In this document: in pieces, positions 26,432 to 43,749 of the stretch
How positions within the stretch are numbered: position 1 is the stretch's first letter
How the letters are laid out: the number at the start of each line of letters is the position of its first letter
Assembly (NCBI RefSeq): GCF_027744825.2
Contig: NC_071335.1
Coordinates: forward strand, 11,737,001-11,801,000
Direction of reading: 5' to 3'
DNA from: Synchiropus splendidus
Lineage: Eukaryota; Chordata; Actinopteri; Syngnathiformes; Callionymidae
DNA: 64,000 nt
The notes under the pieces: generated by a model
Told to the model about the DNA's origin: nothing
The model's database searches: none
What the model saw: the letters and a program-made list of their open reading frames with translations, nothing else
Translations under genes and position numbers: made by a program

Positions 26432-31091
<4,660 letters not shown>

Positions 31092-31994
31092 ATGGCACCG
31101 AGAGATTATATACAGACGGTATCGCAGATATTCAGAGGCATGACTCCTTCCGTCCCAACCGGGATCTCGACCGTCAGTGTGCTATCTGTGACGGTGTTCG
31201 CAATCCAAGCCAGTTTGGCGCTGACCCCGGGGACCTTCAGCGTGGGCTCTGATGCTCTCAGAAGCGGACACCTCCACAGACTCATCCTCTTCCCTCTGTA
31301 CCACAGAAGCTCCACACAGCTGCTGCTCAGCATCACAACATTTGTCTTTCTCAGCCGGACCTTGGAGAATGGCCTCGGGACTGTTCGCTTCCTCTTCCTG
31401 TTTGTGGTTCTGTCCACCTGTACTGGTTTGCTGTATTCTGTCCTTGACCTCCTGCTGGACAAGGGTGACCCGCATCACACGGAGGGGCTGGTTCCTGCGG
31501 CGCTGGCTTGCGTGGCTCTGTCCACCATGCACTCCAACATGAGCAAGGGCTTCCTGTGTGGCGTGAGTTTCAGCACCATGGCTCTTCCCTGGGTGTTCGT
31601 CATGGCCACCAGTGTGCTCATCCCCCATGCGGTGCTTCCCTGTAACATCACCGCTGCTCTGGTCGGGGGTATCCACGGGAAAGGCTGGTTCTCCTATCTG
31701 GACTTAACCGAAGCCAGAGCTGGGGTTCTGGAGAAGATGATGCCTTTCAGACTCTTGCGGAAAATTACTCTTGTTACGTTTGTGCCTGCTTCCACAGAGG
31801 AGAGGAGAAAGACACTTCTGCCACAGGTCAACCCAACACCCGGGTCGTACCCGGTCCAGGCCTATGCCCCTGTGTCCAGCATCAACAGTGCAGGTGCCAA
31901 AGATATGACATACGAAGGCTGGGTGACCTCACCCCCAACTCCAGCAGCCAGCTGCTCAGAGCAAGCCCCCGCGACAGCAGCACCATCAGTGTAG
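31092..31994 (+). CDS. rhbdd2: RHBDD2-like rhomboid pseudoprotease, intronless
   Basis: Multipass membrane protein of the Golgi-associated rhomboid-like group. A single uninterrupted frame of 300 residues starts at ATG 31092; an upstream TTG is not a plausible start. Family marks: GLGTVRFLFLFVVLST in a membrane segment, PWVFVMATSVLIPHA, YLDLTEARAG, PFRLLRKI and the conserved post-membrane motif VNPTPGSYPVQAYAP. About five or six hydrophobic segments are followed by a Pro/Ser-rich cytosolic tail. At the place where active rhomboids carry GxSG the sequence reads EGLVPAALAC, without serine, and the usual catalytic histidine region reads NITAALVGGIHG; the protein is therefore expected to be inactive as a protease. 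Human RHBDD2 has several coding exons and lies on chromosome 7, so this copy may be a retrogene. AATAAA is at 32074. Confidence 0.85.
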   Translation: MAPRDYIQTVSQIFRGMTPSVPTGISTVSVLSVTVFAIQASLALTPGTFSVGSDALRSGHLHRLILFPLYHRSSTQLLLSITTFVFLSRTLENGLGTVRFLFLFVVLSTCTGLLYSVLDLLLDKGDPHHTEGLVPAALACVALSTMHSNMSKGFLCGVSFSTMALPWVFVMATSVLIPHAVLPCNITAALVGGIHGKGWFSYLDLTEARAGVLEKMMPFRLLRKITLVTFVPASTEERRKTLLPQVNPTPGSYPVQAYAPVSSINSAGAKDMTYEGWVTSPPTPAASCSEQAPATAAPSV

Positions 31995-32073
31995 TCTCTC
32001 TGGGTGCTACTTGCTACTCATGTTTACCTCTTTTTTTATTGTGCCATCTCCTGAACTGCCTTCAAATACTATC

Positions 32074-32187
32074 AATAAATCAATTTGATATTGTGTCCAT
32101 TGAAACTGTCAACATACACTGCTGACAAAATGCATCACGGAAGAGAATTATCAGACCAGAGAAAGTTGGACTGGCAAGGTTTTTAAT
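32074..32187. terminator. Convergent polyadenylation signals of rhbdd2-like and ociad1
   Basis: AATAAA on the plus strand at 32074-32079 serves the rhbdd2-like gene. ATTAAA on the minus strand at 32187-32182 is the likely ociad1 signal, 101 bases past its stop. The two transcripts probably end within about 100 bases of each other in opposite directions. Confidence 0.55.
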
Positions 32188-32287
32188 CGGGTCACTTAAA
32201 GAGCAATCAAAACAAAGAGAAGAAGACCATAGTGTTTCATGTGCTGCACCATCACAACCTGGCGGCAGAACATCCAAGGTCCAGAAC

Positions 32288-34248
32288 CTATTCCTCCCAG
32301 GTGTCTCCATAAATGTTCTTCTTCACTGTAACACAGTAGGATGAGACTTAACAGCAACCAATGGTTTGGCCAGGTTTCCAGAGAGGCCGCTCACCTTCTT
32401 TGGTGGGCCTTTTGGGCGCACTCTCCGGCGCGGGTTTGAGCAGCGCCTCAGATCTCTGCGTGAGGGTCACCTCATAGTTCTCTCTGTTTTTAAGCCTCAG
32501 ATCTTCATAAAGAATGGTCTTCTTGCTGGGTTTCTCTTCATCCGTATAGGACTGTGCTGGTGCTGTGAGGAGATGCAAGTGCAAAGCTGTTTTTAAACTC
32601 ATACCATGTCTTCATTCATATCAACTGTGCGCATGAAGTGGTGGATTGGAGGCTTTGCATGCAACAAAGGAAACAATGACAATATAATGTAATGAGCTAT
32701 ATTATTCAAAGAATCTGGTTTCTGTTTGAGAAGTCTTGAATGAATTCTGCAGAAATCCCTTTATTAGTGCAAAAAGCAAAAGGATTTAACACACTTTGCC
32801 ACTTTTTTTTCTTTTTTAAATAGCAAACCTTGAGTATTAAGGTCATTCATCTGAGACAAATCAGGAGTGGCATCTGGATTATATCCATAATCGCTGGAGA
32901 GCGTGGAGGCTTCTGAAGTCTGAAAACTGCTGTCGAAGGACTGCATGCTGGAATCACTCATCTCTGACTGAGAGGCTGTAGAACTAGGAAAGAAATGACA
33001 GTAGTCGTGGTCAGGCTTTGCATCCAGCATGCGAGTCACCATGACAAACTCACTATGGTGACTGCCTCTGTGACTTCTGCCTCAGGAATTCACCCAGAGG
33101 AGAGTTCTCCAGCCTGCTGAGCCTCTCCATGTACGTCTTCTGGTATGAGATCCTTCCCGCTGTAAAGCCAAGGAACCCGGCGACTGAAGAGACACAACCA
33201 AAACAACAAAAGCTCAACAATGTCTAAGTTTACATGGGATTCTATATGATATTCAACTTCTTATAAGCACAATGCTCCTAAAGTAATATGAGAAACGACA
33301 AAACGCCGACTCACAGAAAACCTTGGGTAGTGATCCAAATCTGCGATGGGCTGTCAGAGTCCCTGTGCATTAAGAGCAAATTAGATACTTTAAAAATGAA
33401 GTCACAAATCAGGTAATGAGTCTGAGTCACGTTTTTACCTTTAGAAACAAGGAATTGGGTGGTGGCCATGCTGAGCAAGGAGAGAGGCAACGCTGTAAAT
33501 GAAGGATATCAGACTGATAAGGTCTAGCATCCTATGAGTTTATTGATCTAATCTAAATCTCCTTATTGAGGGAGATCATTCGATAAAGTATATTAAAGTC
33601 ATTTTAAAACTTGATGATCCTTCTTTACTTTTGTCATGATTTTGTCCAGCAGTGAAGAAAGTAGTATTTATCGTGAAATAATAACATTAAATCTGGCACA
33701 AAATAGAGAGGTTCCTTCGGGAAACATGTTATTATATTAAGTGTCAAAGCTGCATGTCAAATAAAAGTTTTGTGTCACACTCTTATATGCGACGAAATGA
33801 ATATTTATGGGAAGGGGACATTCACACAACCATATTAGCCGTCAGTTGCTGGACCACGAGACTGACAATGACTTAAAAATCAGACTATTACTTCTTCCAA
33901 ACAAGCCAACTGACTGACGGAATAGCGTCAAGATTGACATGGTGTTCACCTTGAACTTCAGTCAAACTTGCAGGTCCCCACATGACACTTACATCTGTAC
34001 CAGAAGCTCTCAGAGTTGCACTCTTTCAACACTCTCCTCTCCTCCTCAGTCAGGACATAGTCCGGGCCGAACGGTAACTGCTGAACCAGCAGAGACAAAC
34101 CAGAACTTCAGCGGGATGAGTCCATGACAGACTTGCTGCAGTCCAACTCCAGCTAGTTAGCATGTTAGCAACGGAGCGTGTTGTTGTTGTTTACCTGTCT
34201 TTGAGGCGCATTCTGCTCCGCGCCGTAGTCTGTGCTGGTGGATGACAT
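32288..34248 (-). CDS. ociad1: OCIAD1, OCIA-domain mitochondrial inner-membrane protein
   Basis: OCIA domain protein of mitochondria and endosomes, involved in complex III assembly, energy metabolism and STAT signalling. Eight exons: 34248-34195, 34077-33993, 33492-33439, 33362-33315, 33183-33054, 32983-32829, 32562-32395, 32325-32288 (243 residues; human 245). The OCIA domain spans about residues 20-110: FGPDYVLTEEERRVLKEC, ESFWYRSLPLSLLSMATTQ (first membrane helix), RFGSLPKVFFAGFLGFTAGR (second helix), then RLENSPLGEFLRQ. A Ser-rich linker follows, then the conserved tail KKTILYEDLRLKNRENYEV and the terminus YGDTWEE. Exon 2 could start three bases earlier, adding one Gln, because the acceptor is CAGCAG. 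OCIAD2 lacks this long C-terminal region. The gene is convergent with the rhbdd2-like gene; stop codons are 0.3 kb apart. Confidence 0.95.
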
Positions 34249-36206
34249 GTTGACCAGGACGCCAGCACTTACAGACTTTTCTAATTCATCTGATAATTGA
34301 CGAACGAGCGTCTTATTCAACAGACTTTCGCGCAGTTTGATCCAATGTCATCTCTGTCGCTGATAGTGATGTAACCCGGAAATGGAAGTTGGCTTCTGTA
34401 GAATGTCATTAACACATCACTAAATATGGAGAAAGAATCGTTGATCGATATTTTTAAACAATTATTTACATTTATTTGAATATTACAAATATTTTAAAAG
34501 GGTTTCATTTTTTTTTACGGGTGCCCAATTCCACACGGAATGTTTGTCTGCCACCTTGTGGTGGAATACAGATCTACAGCCACTGATCTGAACATTTTAT
34601 TTGCGCTTTTGGCTCGCGCGCACAAGAATTGTAATATTGTCAAGTCGTAATCTCTGATCGCTACAGCTATATGAGACACGTTATGAAAGAAAATTGGTGT
34701 TAAAGCTTTTCGATATTTAGCATTACAAGTCAAGCTATCGACATATGTGGTATTGAGTTGACTTCAAATGAAGTACAGTTTTACCCAGAGGTGAACACGT
34801 CTATCCGTAATACCATATTAATAAAATCGAGTTGTGTCTTATCCACAACCATAAAGCTTTTGACCTAATTCTTACTAATTAAGTTCATAAATGATTGAAT
34901 GATGATTAATGAGTAACTTTTGTATCAGCGTTGTAAAAATGATGGGCATATTTCAATTGTAATTGTTATATTGTTTAAAGCTGAAAAGAGACACAACATT
35001 GATGGAAAAAAAGACAATAAATAAAACATTTCGGAAAAGTATTATTGACTTTACAGTATGACAGCAAAGGTCTATTTGCTATGTGAGTGCTTCAACAGGT
35101 TTCCAGCGGTGTCCACCAACATTTTAAACACATATGGAGTGGTGATGCTAAATCTTAATAAAGAGCGTGATTTTCTACCAGCGTCCTTGTGTTGCTGTTG
35201 CTGTTCAGGATGTTTCCATTCTTCAAGAGCTCATAAAATACCCAGAATGAGTTGTAACCCTATGTCTACTAATAATAAAAAGAATAAAAATAAAATAAAT
35301 GGAATTAAAGATTGTGGTATTCATTTACGATATGGAAAAATGAAAATATTGAACACATTTTCTATTTTGTCTTCCTTCGGTTACCACATCCACTCAACCT
35401 CCTCCACTCTAACCTAATCTTCCTCTCCTTCTCCACATCCATGAACATCAATGATGGTCTCCGACATTCTTCCTCCAACATGTGCTTAATCTAGACTCAG
35501 GTAGCTTTAACACACCAACTGGCATCGCTTCCTATCGTTTACATTCACAGCACAGATTCGGCTTCAGATTCATTTAGACCACATGAATGAGTTTAGAGGT
35601 AAATAGTGATCCCAACTGCCTTGGAGCCTTTTCAAAAGAATGTCCTCAACATGTGTTGTACTTGGAGCATGTGAGAGAAGGTCCCTCCATATTTATGGAA
35701 ACCCAATACATCAGTGTGGACATGACATCTGGTCTCAAATGAATCACATTTTCTATTATTGACTGATGAGAAACCGACCCCCCCGACCCTGGATGCTCAC
35801 TGAAATGCACAAGTTGAGTGAAGCCTGAATGACACGCGTCACATGACAGGCACCCCTTCGATCAAACACCAATACCCATCGGCCTCAGCGTGGCCTCTTT
35901 CCAGAGCAGCATGCTGGGGCCTCCGTCACCGTGGGGTGGACAGACGTAGCGCAGGGACCGTACAACTTATCAGGCAAAACATGAGCTGGATTGCAACACA
36001 ACATGCAGATTCATCTCCAACTAATCAAGCTTTCCAAGGTGTGTTCATCTTATCTCTGGACAGACGGTGATGTGAAGGTGGTGGATCATTGCTTCTGTTG
36101 CCCTCAGCGGACTCTCCACATGTCCCCTTTCCCTGTCGGGAGGCAGCACCTTTAAAGCCGAAGCTCACCTGAGATCAGACCACACCCTGACGCGCACACG
36201 GACAGC
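34249..36206. other. Divergent spacer, ociad1 promoter to slc34a2 promoter
   Basis: The left end holds the ociad1 promoter, with ETS-like CCGGAA near 34377 and no TATA box. The right end holds the slc34a2 promoter and 5' UTR. Between them is A/T-rich sequence with several A-rich runs near 35270-35300. Open frames are short and without homology. Confidence 0.6.
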
Positions 36207-39200
36207 ATGGACTCGCTCAGCGTGCCGCAGGTGAGCAGAAGCCGCAATAGAGTAAGGATAAATATTCTGAACTCCGCATTCATATTCACATTATCATTCA
36301 TATTAATCCACCAAGTTGTTTTCATGTCCTGTGTTTAAATATTTTATTTTTTTGCTATCTTAAAATTAATATTTACAGTGGTGGAAAGTTTTTGGACTCT
36401 GATGTGGTGGTTTATTTATTTGTCTGTTCAGTTTTGTCATTTGTTGACTTATATTCAAACTGTCAAGAGTTTAGTTTTGTTAGTTTTTTTGTTTAAACAA
36501 CAAGCAAACAAAAAAATATTGTTTGTATCTGTGTCTGTAGAAGGCAGCCAGCCCCTTTGAAACTCACAAAAAAATATTTCATGGCGATATTTGAGATTGA
36601 ATGTCTTTTTTTTTCATCACTGTATACTTTCAGTACAGGAGACTGTTCATGTCCTTATGGTCGTATTCATCAAAAAGTGAAATATGAAGGAGCTTGAATG
36701 AATTTCTCAACAATCTCACACCACCACACCTCGGCATTCTCTTTATATGTTTAAAATGGTACTCATAAAACGTCATCTCCTATTGTGTCGTAATGGATGG
36801 AATTTTACTGTCACTCAACCACGTGACTCTCTGATCAATACTTTGGCATGCGAGGGGAAAATGTGTGTGAGATGTTTCCATTCCACCTTTCCAAGCTGCA
36901 GTGATAAAACAGAAGACATTTAATAAGCTTAATGAAGAATATACAGTATTTGCCTCTATAAAGTCTGACTGAAACCCTCCTTCTATTTTCCAGTCTGGTT
37001 CTCCCAGAAACAAACAACTTGAGGTTCACAATGGAAGCACGGGTAAATATTAACGCGCCAAAAGCATATCAACAAATCACATAAAAACATCATTTGCCAC
37101 AGAGTTTGAGAAGAGTACTGCACATTCCACGTTGGCTCTAATCGATGATGAAGCGCAGAACGACGACCCCTGGAACTTACCTGAGCTCCAGGACACGGGG
37201 GTTCCGTGGTCAGGTGAGTTGAACATTCATGTTACATCACGCGCTGTTGTTGAATAGTTATTAATGTAAAGCACAGGCTGGGTGGAGAGATTGTGTGCCG
37301 GGCTGATAATCGGAGAGCAGATTGCTCCGGGGCAATAAAATCATTGACTTCGACAGCAATACTTAGGAGGGCCGTAAATAATTATGGTTCCATGGTAGAT
37401 AGAAAACAGAGTATCGTGTCGGTCTCTGGAGTAAATAAATCCTCCGCCATTGTGACGACTGGTCACTCATTACATAGCTCTGTTTCATAATTCTGATGAA
37501 CATGATTTCAAATGTCTCATGTGCATATCAAGACAAGTCACTTATGGATTATATTGTAGTTTCGCTCTGCAAGCACACTGTCAGATTGAAAAGAAATGTG
37601 TCCCTCTTTGAAGCAGAGCCAGGATTAGTGTATATATGTGCAGTTTAAAGTTCAGTTTGTATATGTATGTCATCACGTTTGTGTCCTCAGAAGATGCCAA
37701 ATGTTGAGAAAGTCTGAACTTTTACAGTCAGCGACAGATGTCCTGGTTGTCCACATATTGTCCACAACTATTTATGCTCTTAAATGTGACCTTTTGTACA
37801 TTTTTAAAGCCAGTCATTGCTCTATTAATATGGCAGAAAGTTTCAATCCAGGGGTTAGAAGAGCTTCCTCTCAGTGAGACAGGGCAAAGTCTCACCTCAT
37901 AGTGATGGTTTTAGAAGGCACCACGGTGCCATAATGCTCTACAACAGTGATATTGCAAGTGTTATATACAATGAGGGTAACTAATGTCAGCTGGTTTGAA
38001 AGTGCAGACTCAGAAATGGTATTCAACCATAACAGAAGATTGGTGGTTCACCTCACTATGGAGTAATGATGGTCCAATGTTAGACACTAAAAGGGCTTGT
38101 CCAAGCTCGAACCAGGATATCAGTCATGGACCAGAGTCATGGAGAAGATGATTCCTAGATTAGTCATGCCACAACTGCATCTCTTCTTTGCATAGAATGA
38201 ACTTTTACATGTCTTGGGAGTTAAGTCAGAGTGAGGTTCTGTTTAGAAGCAGAAACAAAATTGAAAAGTTAATTCGAAGATCTACCTCTGAGGCGATGTA
38301 CGCACCGTCCAGAGTGGAAGAGACTCGCAGGAGAGACTCATTTCCAGGAACTGTGTGAAAAGTTCTGGCTTCAGTAATGGAACCACACCCCTGCTATGAC
38401 AGAAACAAACTACTATTGTTTATGCCTTCCCCAGCGCTGGACACCAAAGGAAAGGTGCTGAGGGTGTTGGAGGCCGTGGGGAAAATAGTCCTGCTGGTAG
38501 CTTTCCTCTACATGTTCATCTGCTCCCTTGACATCCTGAGCTCGGCCTTCCAGCTGGTTGGAGGTAAAAACCATCTCCTTGAATTCACAGCACTCCTGGT
38601 TCATTTATGAAAAGATAGTGTCCCAGACAGAATTCAAATCCCCTTCTTCTCATTCCAGGCAAGGCAGCTGGAGACATCTTCCAGGACAATGCCGTTCTGA
38701 CCAACCCTCTGGCCGGCCTGGTTATCGGCGTCCTGGTCACCTTGCTGGTCCAAAGCTCGTCCACGTCCTCCTCCATCGTGGTCAGCATGGTGTCTTCAGG
38801 ATGTCAGTAAAGATCTTGGCTGTTTTTACGCGTGAAACATCAAGAGGAGACGTATGAATTGTTCCTCTTGGCAGTGCTGACGGTGCAGCTGGCGGTGCCG
38901 ATCATCATGGGCACCAACATTGGCACCTCAGTCACCAACACGCTGGTCGCCATGACCCAGGCTGGCGACCGCAGCGTCTTTCGCAGGTACAAATACTCAT
39001 TGAAAAAAACTACTCAGCAACAAATATGTACAGCAATATATACAGGGGATGCATATCTTATCTATTTGAACTCCTCCCTGTCATCAAACCCATTAATAGC
39101 AAGGGTTTTCTTCCAACAGTAATATCTTTATGTCCATCTGAAAGATCAAAGGGCATCGGATCTTTACGAGCTTCACTCTTTCACAACCCGCAGAGCATTT

Positions 39201-42200
39201 GCCGGGGCCACCGTGCACGACTTCTTCAACTGGCTGTCTGTGCTGGTGCTGCTGCCCCTGGAGGTGGCCACTGGCTACCTGTACGAAGTCACCAAGCTCA
39301 TCATCACCTCCTTCAACATCCAGAGTGGAGAGGCTCCAGATCTGTTGAACGTCATCACCGACCCGCTCACCGACGCTATCATCATGGTCAGTTCATCCAC
39401 ACAGGGAGTTACAAAGACATCTACGCTTTATAAAGGGAACATAAAGGCCACATAAAAAATATACTATTATACACTACTGGTGAAGGAAATAATATTCCTC
39501 ACATCTACTACTAGGAATTTCATGAGGGACTGTGACAAACAAGTAATTCATCCTTGAGGAAAAAGGTTAAGTTACCATCAAACTGTTAAGGCCTTTCAAG
39601 CGAGGCATAAGAAACATTTAGCACCTGAGAATCTTTTTTGCATAAGTGAAAATGAAACCCCTTTACTTCATAGCTCCTTGGCAAGGCGTGTCACGGATCA
39701 CATTGATACACCTAAAATCACTGCTCTCTTGCATGAAAACTGGGAAAAAATGAATGTTTCATTGAAAGAGAAATGGATTCACAAATTATTATTTAGAAAA
39801 ATATGGCAAATAGAATATGGCAAATAGTTTTTTATTGTTTTCAAAAGAAATACATATAAATAAAAATAAGATAATAGACTATGAATTGATTTATTATTAA
39901 TATTATTTTTTATATTTTCATGTTTAAAAACCATTGGATCTGCTCTTCTGTAGTTTAACTGTGAAATTCATCTTGAGGTAAACAAAAGACAAAAGCGTGT
40001 TTTTCAATCGTGTTACTTAAAACTGTTTAAAGCAAAGAAAAAAAACAGCTTTAAAGTCTTCACACTCTCTCTCTGTCGTAGCTGGATAAGGATGTTATAA
40101 GCATGATAGCCACTGGAGACCCCGCTGCCCGCAACATGAGTCTCATCAAGAGGTGGTGCAAAACCTTCACCAACACGGTACGATCACGTTCCTCACACCA
40201 AGAAGGCTGTGGTTTACTGTCGCTAGCAATTGATCACGCTCCTTCTTCAGACGTTGACGAACGTCACGGTTCCTGGTCCAGACAACTGCACCTCGCCATC
40301 CTTCTGCTGGACTCAAGACAACGTGACCACCACTCTCAAAAACGTGTCACGACCAGTCAACATTGAGAAATGTGAGTTATGTGGTCATCATTACCTGTGC
40401 ACGAAGGTTTTATTTCTTCAAGCGAATGATCTGAAAAATGTATGAGTGACTGGAACTTGGAAAACTACCAAGACTGTTCAGGGCTTTCCCTGGGGGAGCA
40501 GGGTTTGACTGGGGTGTGTTCTTCAAGGGCAGGGAAAAGTCACTGTTCCGTATTACCATATTGTGGTGAGGTGTGACCTGTGCCGGAACAGAGTCAATAA
40601 CTACTTTACCAGCAGAGTAGTGCGACTTAGGGCAGGGGTTGAAGGTCACAGTGACTTTGAGATGCTTTGAGTGTGGTTCACAGAAGAGGCTGAAATATAC
40701 ACAGAAATGTAATCTAGCGCTGTGCGGCTCTCTGTTTCAGGTACTCATCTGTTTGTCAATATCAATCTGTCCGACATGGCGGCTGGCTTGATCCTCCTGG
40801 CACTGTCTCTGCTGGTCCTCTGCACCTGCTTGATCCTCATTGTCAAGCTTCTCAACTCCATGCTCAAGGGACAAGTGGCCACCGTCATCAAGAAAATCCT
40901 CAACACTGGTGAGCGCCGTCAGTCTCCTCCGAACGTTCCTGTAGACTCATGATACGACTCTGTGTGCTCAGATTTCCCCTTTCCATTCGGCTGGGTCACC
41001 GGCTACCTTGCCATCCTTGTTGGCGCCGGAATGACATTCGTGGTTCAGAGCAGCTCTGTTTTCACCTCAGCGATCACTCCACTTGTTGGTGAGTGTCCGC
41101 TAGCATCCATCCAGAGAGGCTTGAACGCACCTCCCAACACACTTTTCTCTTCAAATAGGTATTGGTGTCATCAGCATACAGAGAGCGTACCCGCTGTCGC
41201 TGGGCTCAAATATTGGCACAACCACCACTGCTATTTTGGCAGCCATGGCCAGTCCCCCGGACACGCTTGAGAACTCTCTGCAGGTCAGCTCGCTCGCTCG
41301 AAAGACGCAAATCCAACCCAATATTTTCTCTTTTTATTATCTACAGTGATTCACATTTCATCCATCCATATAATATAACAGTTCGGTAAAGCAAAAGCTA
41401 CCTAGGATCACTTTTTCCTTTTCCACTGGGAGTTAACATAAAACATGTGCCTTCCATATAGTGAATTTGATTCTCACCATTGCTCTTTAGTTTTGAAAAG
41501 AAATGTCATTACAGATGTTCTCATGTATATTTTCACTGGAATACTGTTAGCAGCACCATCATGAGGTACAGCTGAAACCAAATGTAACTCTCTTAGCTAA
41601 CCATTATTCAATAGAATGAAATAGGAATCGTTTGAATGGGCAGTTTCTTCCTTGTAAAATGCACAGAAACATTAGACTTTTTTGTTTGTAAACACGTTAG
41701 ATTCAGGTATATAAAAGATAGTTTCATTTTTAAAACCTGGACCATGCTAACTATTCCCAACCATTTTTTCCCAGATTGCCCTTGTCCACTTCCTGTTCAA
41801 CATTTCGGGGATCATTCTGTGGTACCCCATCCCCTTCACTCGAATCCCCATCAGGCTGGCTAAAGCCCTGGGCAACATCACTGCCTCCTATCGCTGGTTT
41901 GCAGTGGTCTACATCGTCTGCTGCTTCTTCATCCTGCCGCTCTTCGTGTTCAGCCTCTCTCTGGCCGGATGGAAGGTTCTGGTCGGTGTCGGGGTGCCGC
42001 TGCTGGTCCTGTTGATCATCATCATCGTGGTCAACGTCCTGCAGAAGAAAAAGCCCGGCTGTCTCCCCGCGCCTCTACGGACCTGGGACTTCCTCCCTCT
42101 GTGGGCTCACTCTCTGGAGCCCTGGGACAAAGTGGTGGGCATGTGCACCGCCAAGTGTTGCTGCTGCTGCAAATGCTGCCAAACTGTTGAGGCGCAGCCG

Positions 42201-42314
42201 GACACTGATTCTCTGGGGAAGAACAGGAAACACTCGGCGGTGTATGACAACCACGCCATGAGTGATGACGACAAAGAGGTGGATTTGAATGAAATTAAAA
42301 TGACCCATCTTTGA
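36207..42314 (+). CDS. slc34a2: SLC34A2, sodium-dependent phosphate cotransporter NaPi-IIb
   Basis: Apical electrogenic Na+/phosphate cotransporter of intestine, kidney and other epithelia. Thirteen exons: 36207-36230, 36994-37042, 37103-37213, 38435-38563, 38659-38802, 38875-38986, 39194-39386, 40082-40177, 40251-40371, 40741-40908, 40972-41088, 41159-41283, 41775-42314 (642 residues). Both inverted QSSS repeats are present: [19 protein letters not shown], and [17 protein letters not shown] followed by [16 protein letters not shown]. The large extracellular loop between them has sequons NVT, NCT, NVT and NVS plus paired cysteines. N-terminal marks are [13 protein letters not shown] and [15 protein letters not shown]. 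The last exon encodes FRAP-type helices, a Cys cluster (CCCCCKCCQ) typical of IIb rather than IIa, and a C-terminal THL that fits a class I PDZ ligand. Electrogenic type is inferred from the family. The a/b teleost duplicate is undetermined. AATAAA at 42728. Confidence 0.96.
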
Positions 42315-43197
42315 TAGAATGCCGCCGATACTGACACTTTCTTTTATTTATTATCTCATGACAGCTGTCATTGCTCGCGTTTTGCACTTCAATCAGGATG
42401 TAGAAAATGTTGACACCTAGTTTAACTGAAAAAGTCTTGTGTAAAGTGTAATCTATGCTTGATTTAAGTTATTGAAAAGTGCTAAAATTCAAAGGTGGCA
42501 TTTTCAACACATCACTGGGCTCACTTCTGTTGGGTTATGAATGTCCACATGGATTGAAGGTTAGCGCACTACTTCCCCTTTTGTATATACACGTACTTGT
42601 CAACTGTGTGAAAAGGACACAGCAGCCGCTATAACGCATCGTTTTAGGGTGTAAAGTAATTTTGTTTTTATTTAGCGTAATTGTATTCAATGAATATGTC
42701 AAATGAATTGAGATGAATGTGCATCTGAATAAATGTACGACGTCATGATGTCTGTTTGTCGTCACATTAACTATTGAACTGAATACATGGTTAAGTTAGA
42801 GTCTGACTTATAATGATTCCACAACATCAATCAACAGAAAAAAAGGTGCTTCTGATAAACTTGTACCTCTCAGCCATGTGGTCCAACTGTGCTGTGGAGA
42901 CCTGTCCACACACCGATCCACATAGTTTATTTTACACGGTCAGGAGGCGCTCTCTTGTCTTGAGTCACCCAAACTTCCTGTGCAGTTTACAATATGACCT
43001 GTTGCTAAATCTCACAACCTTTCTTTAGTCTGGCTTCTAAAATTGTCCATTTGTGTCGTTTTTTTTTTCACGTCATGTCTGAAGTATATATTAAATGTGA
43101 GTTTAAAATCGAATATTAGTCCCATAACATCTATCTATCTAAAGTTCAATACAGATTTCAAAGAGTTTAAATTCAGTGATGGATACATCATTTACCT

Positions 43198-43200
<3 letters not shown>

Positions 43201-43242
<42 letters not shown>
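43201..43242. repeat. (TA)n microsatellite
   Basis: About 21 uninterrupted TA units. Likely length-polymorphic; it creates a spurious Ile/Tyr frame. Confidence 0.95.
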
Positions 43243-43248
<6 letters not shown>

Positions 43249-43749
43249 GAATAACACACTACAAGATGTTACAAACTGCATTTGGCTGACGGACATCAGT
43301 GTTAGCAAATAATATTAAAACATTGTTTATTGTTAGTACTTGATTTAAAGAGGAGCACAAATCTGGATATAGAAAAACATGAGCCAAAATAGGTTCTGAT
43401 CCAAAAAAATGATCGTAAAAATAGATGAGCATAAATAACTGCCAGACATTTACTCATTCAAGGGGAGAGTAAACACCACTGGTGGTGCTGCACAGGTCAT
43501 TCCGAGGCACACAGATTTGACACTCACAATGCCACTCACAATCACACGTGTCTGCCACGGACCTGATTTATGGACTGTGGGGAAGGTGAACCAGAGCACG
43601 AAGTCAATCAGCTCTTACTCCTCAGTTCATTCCTAACCAAGTTCAAGGAAGCGTTTTGGCGAGCGGCGGCGAGAACAGGCGATACGCCACACTCTTCTCA
43701 TTTTAGAATGGCAGGTTTATCATTGCTCTGAATGCATGGAATGGTGTGC

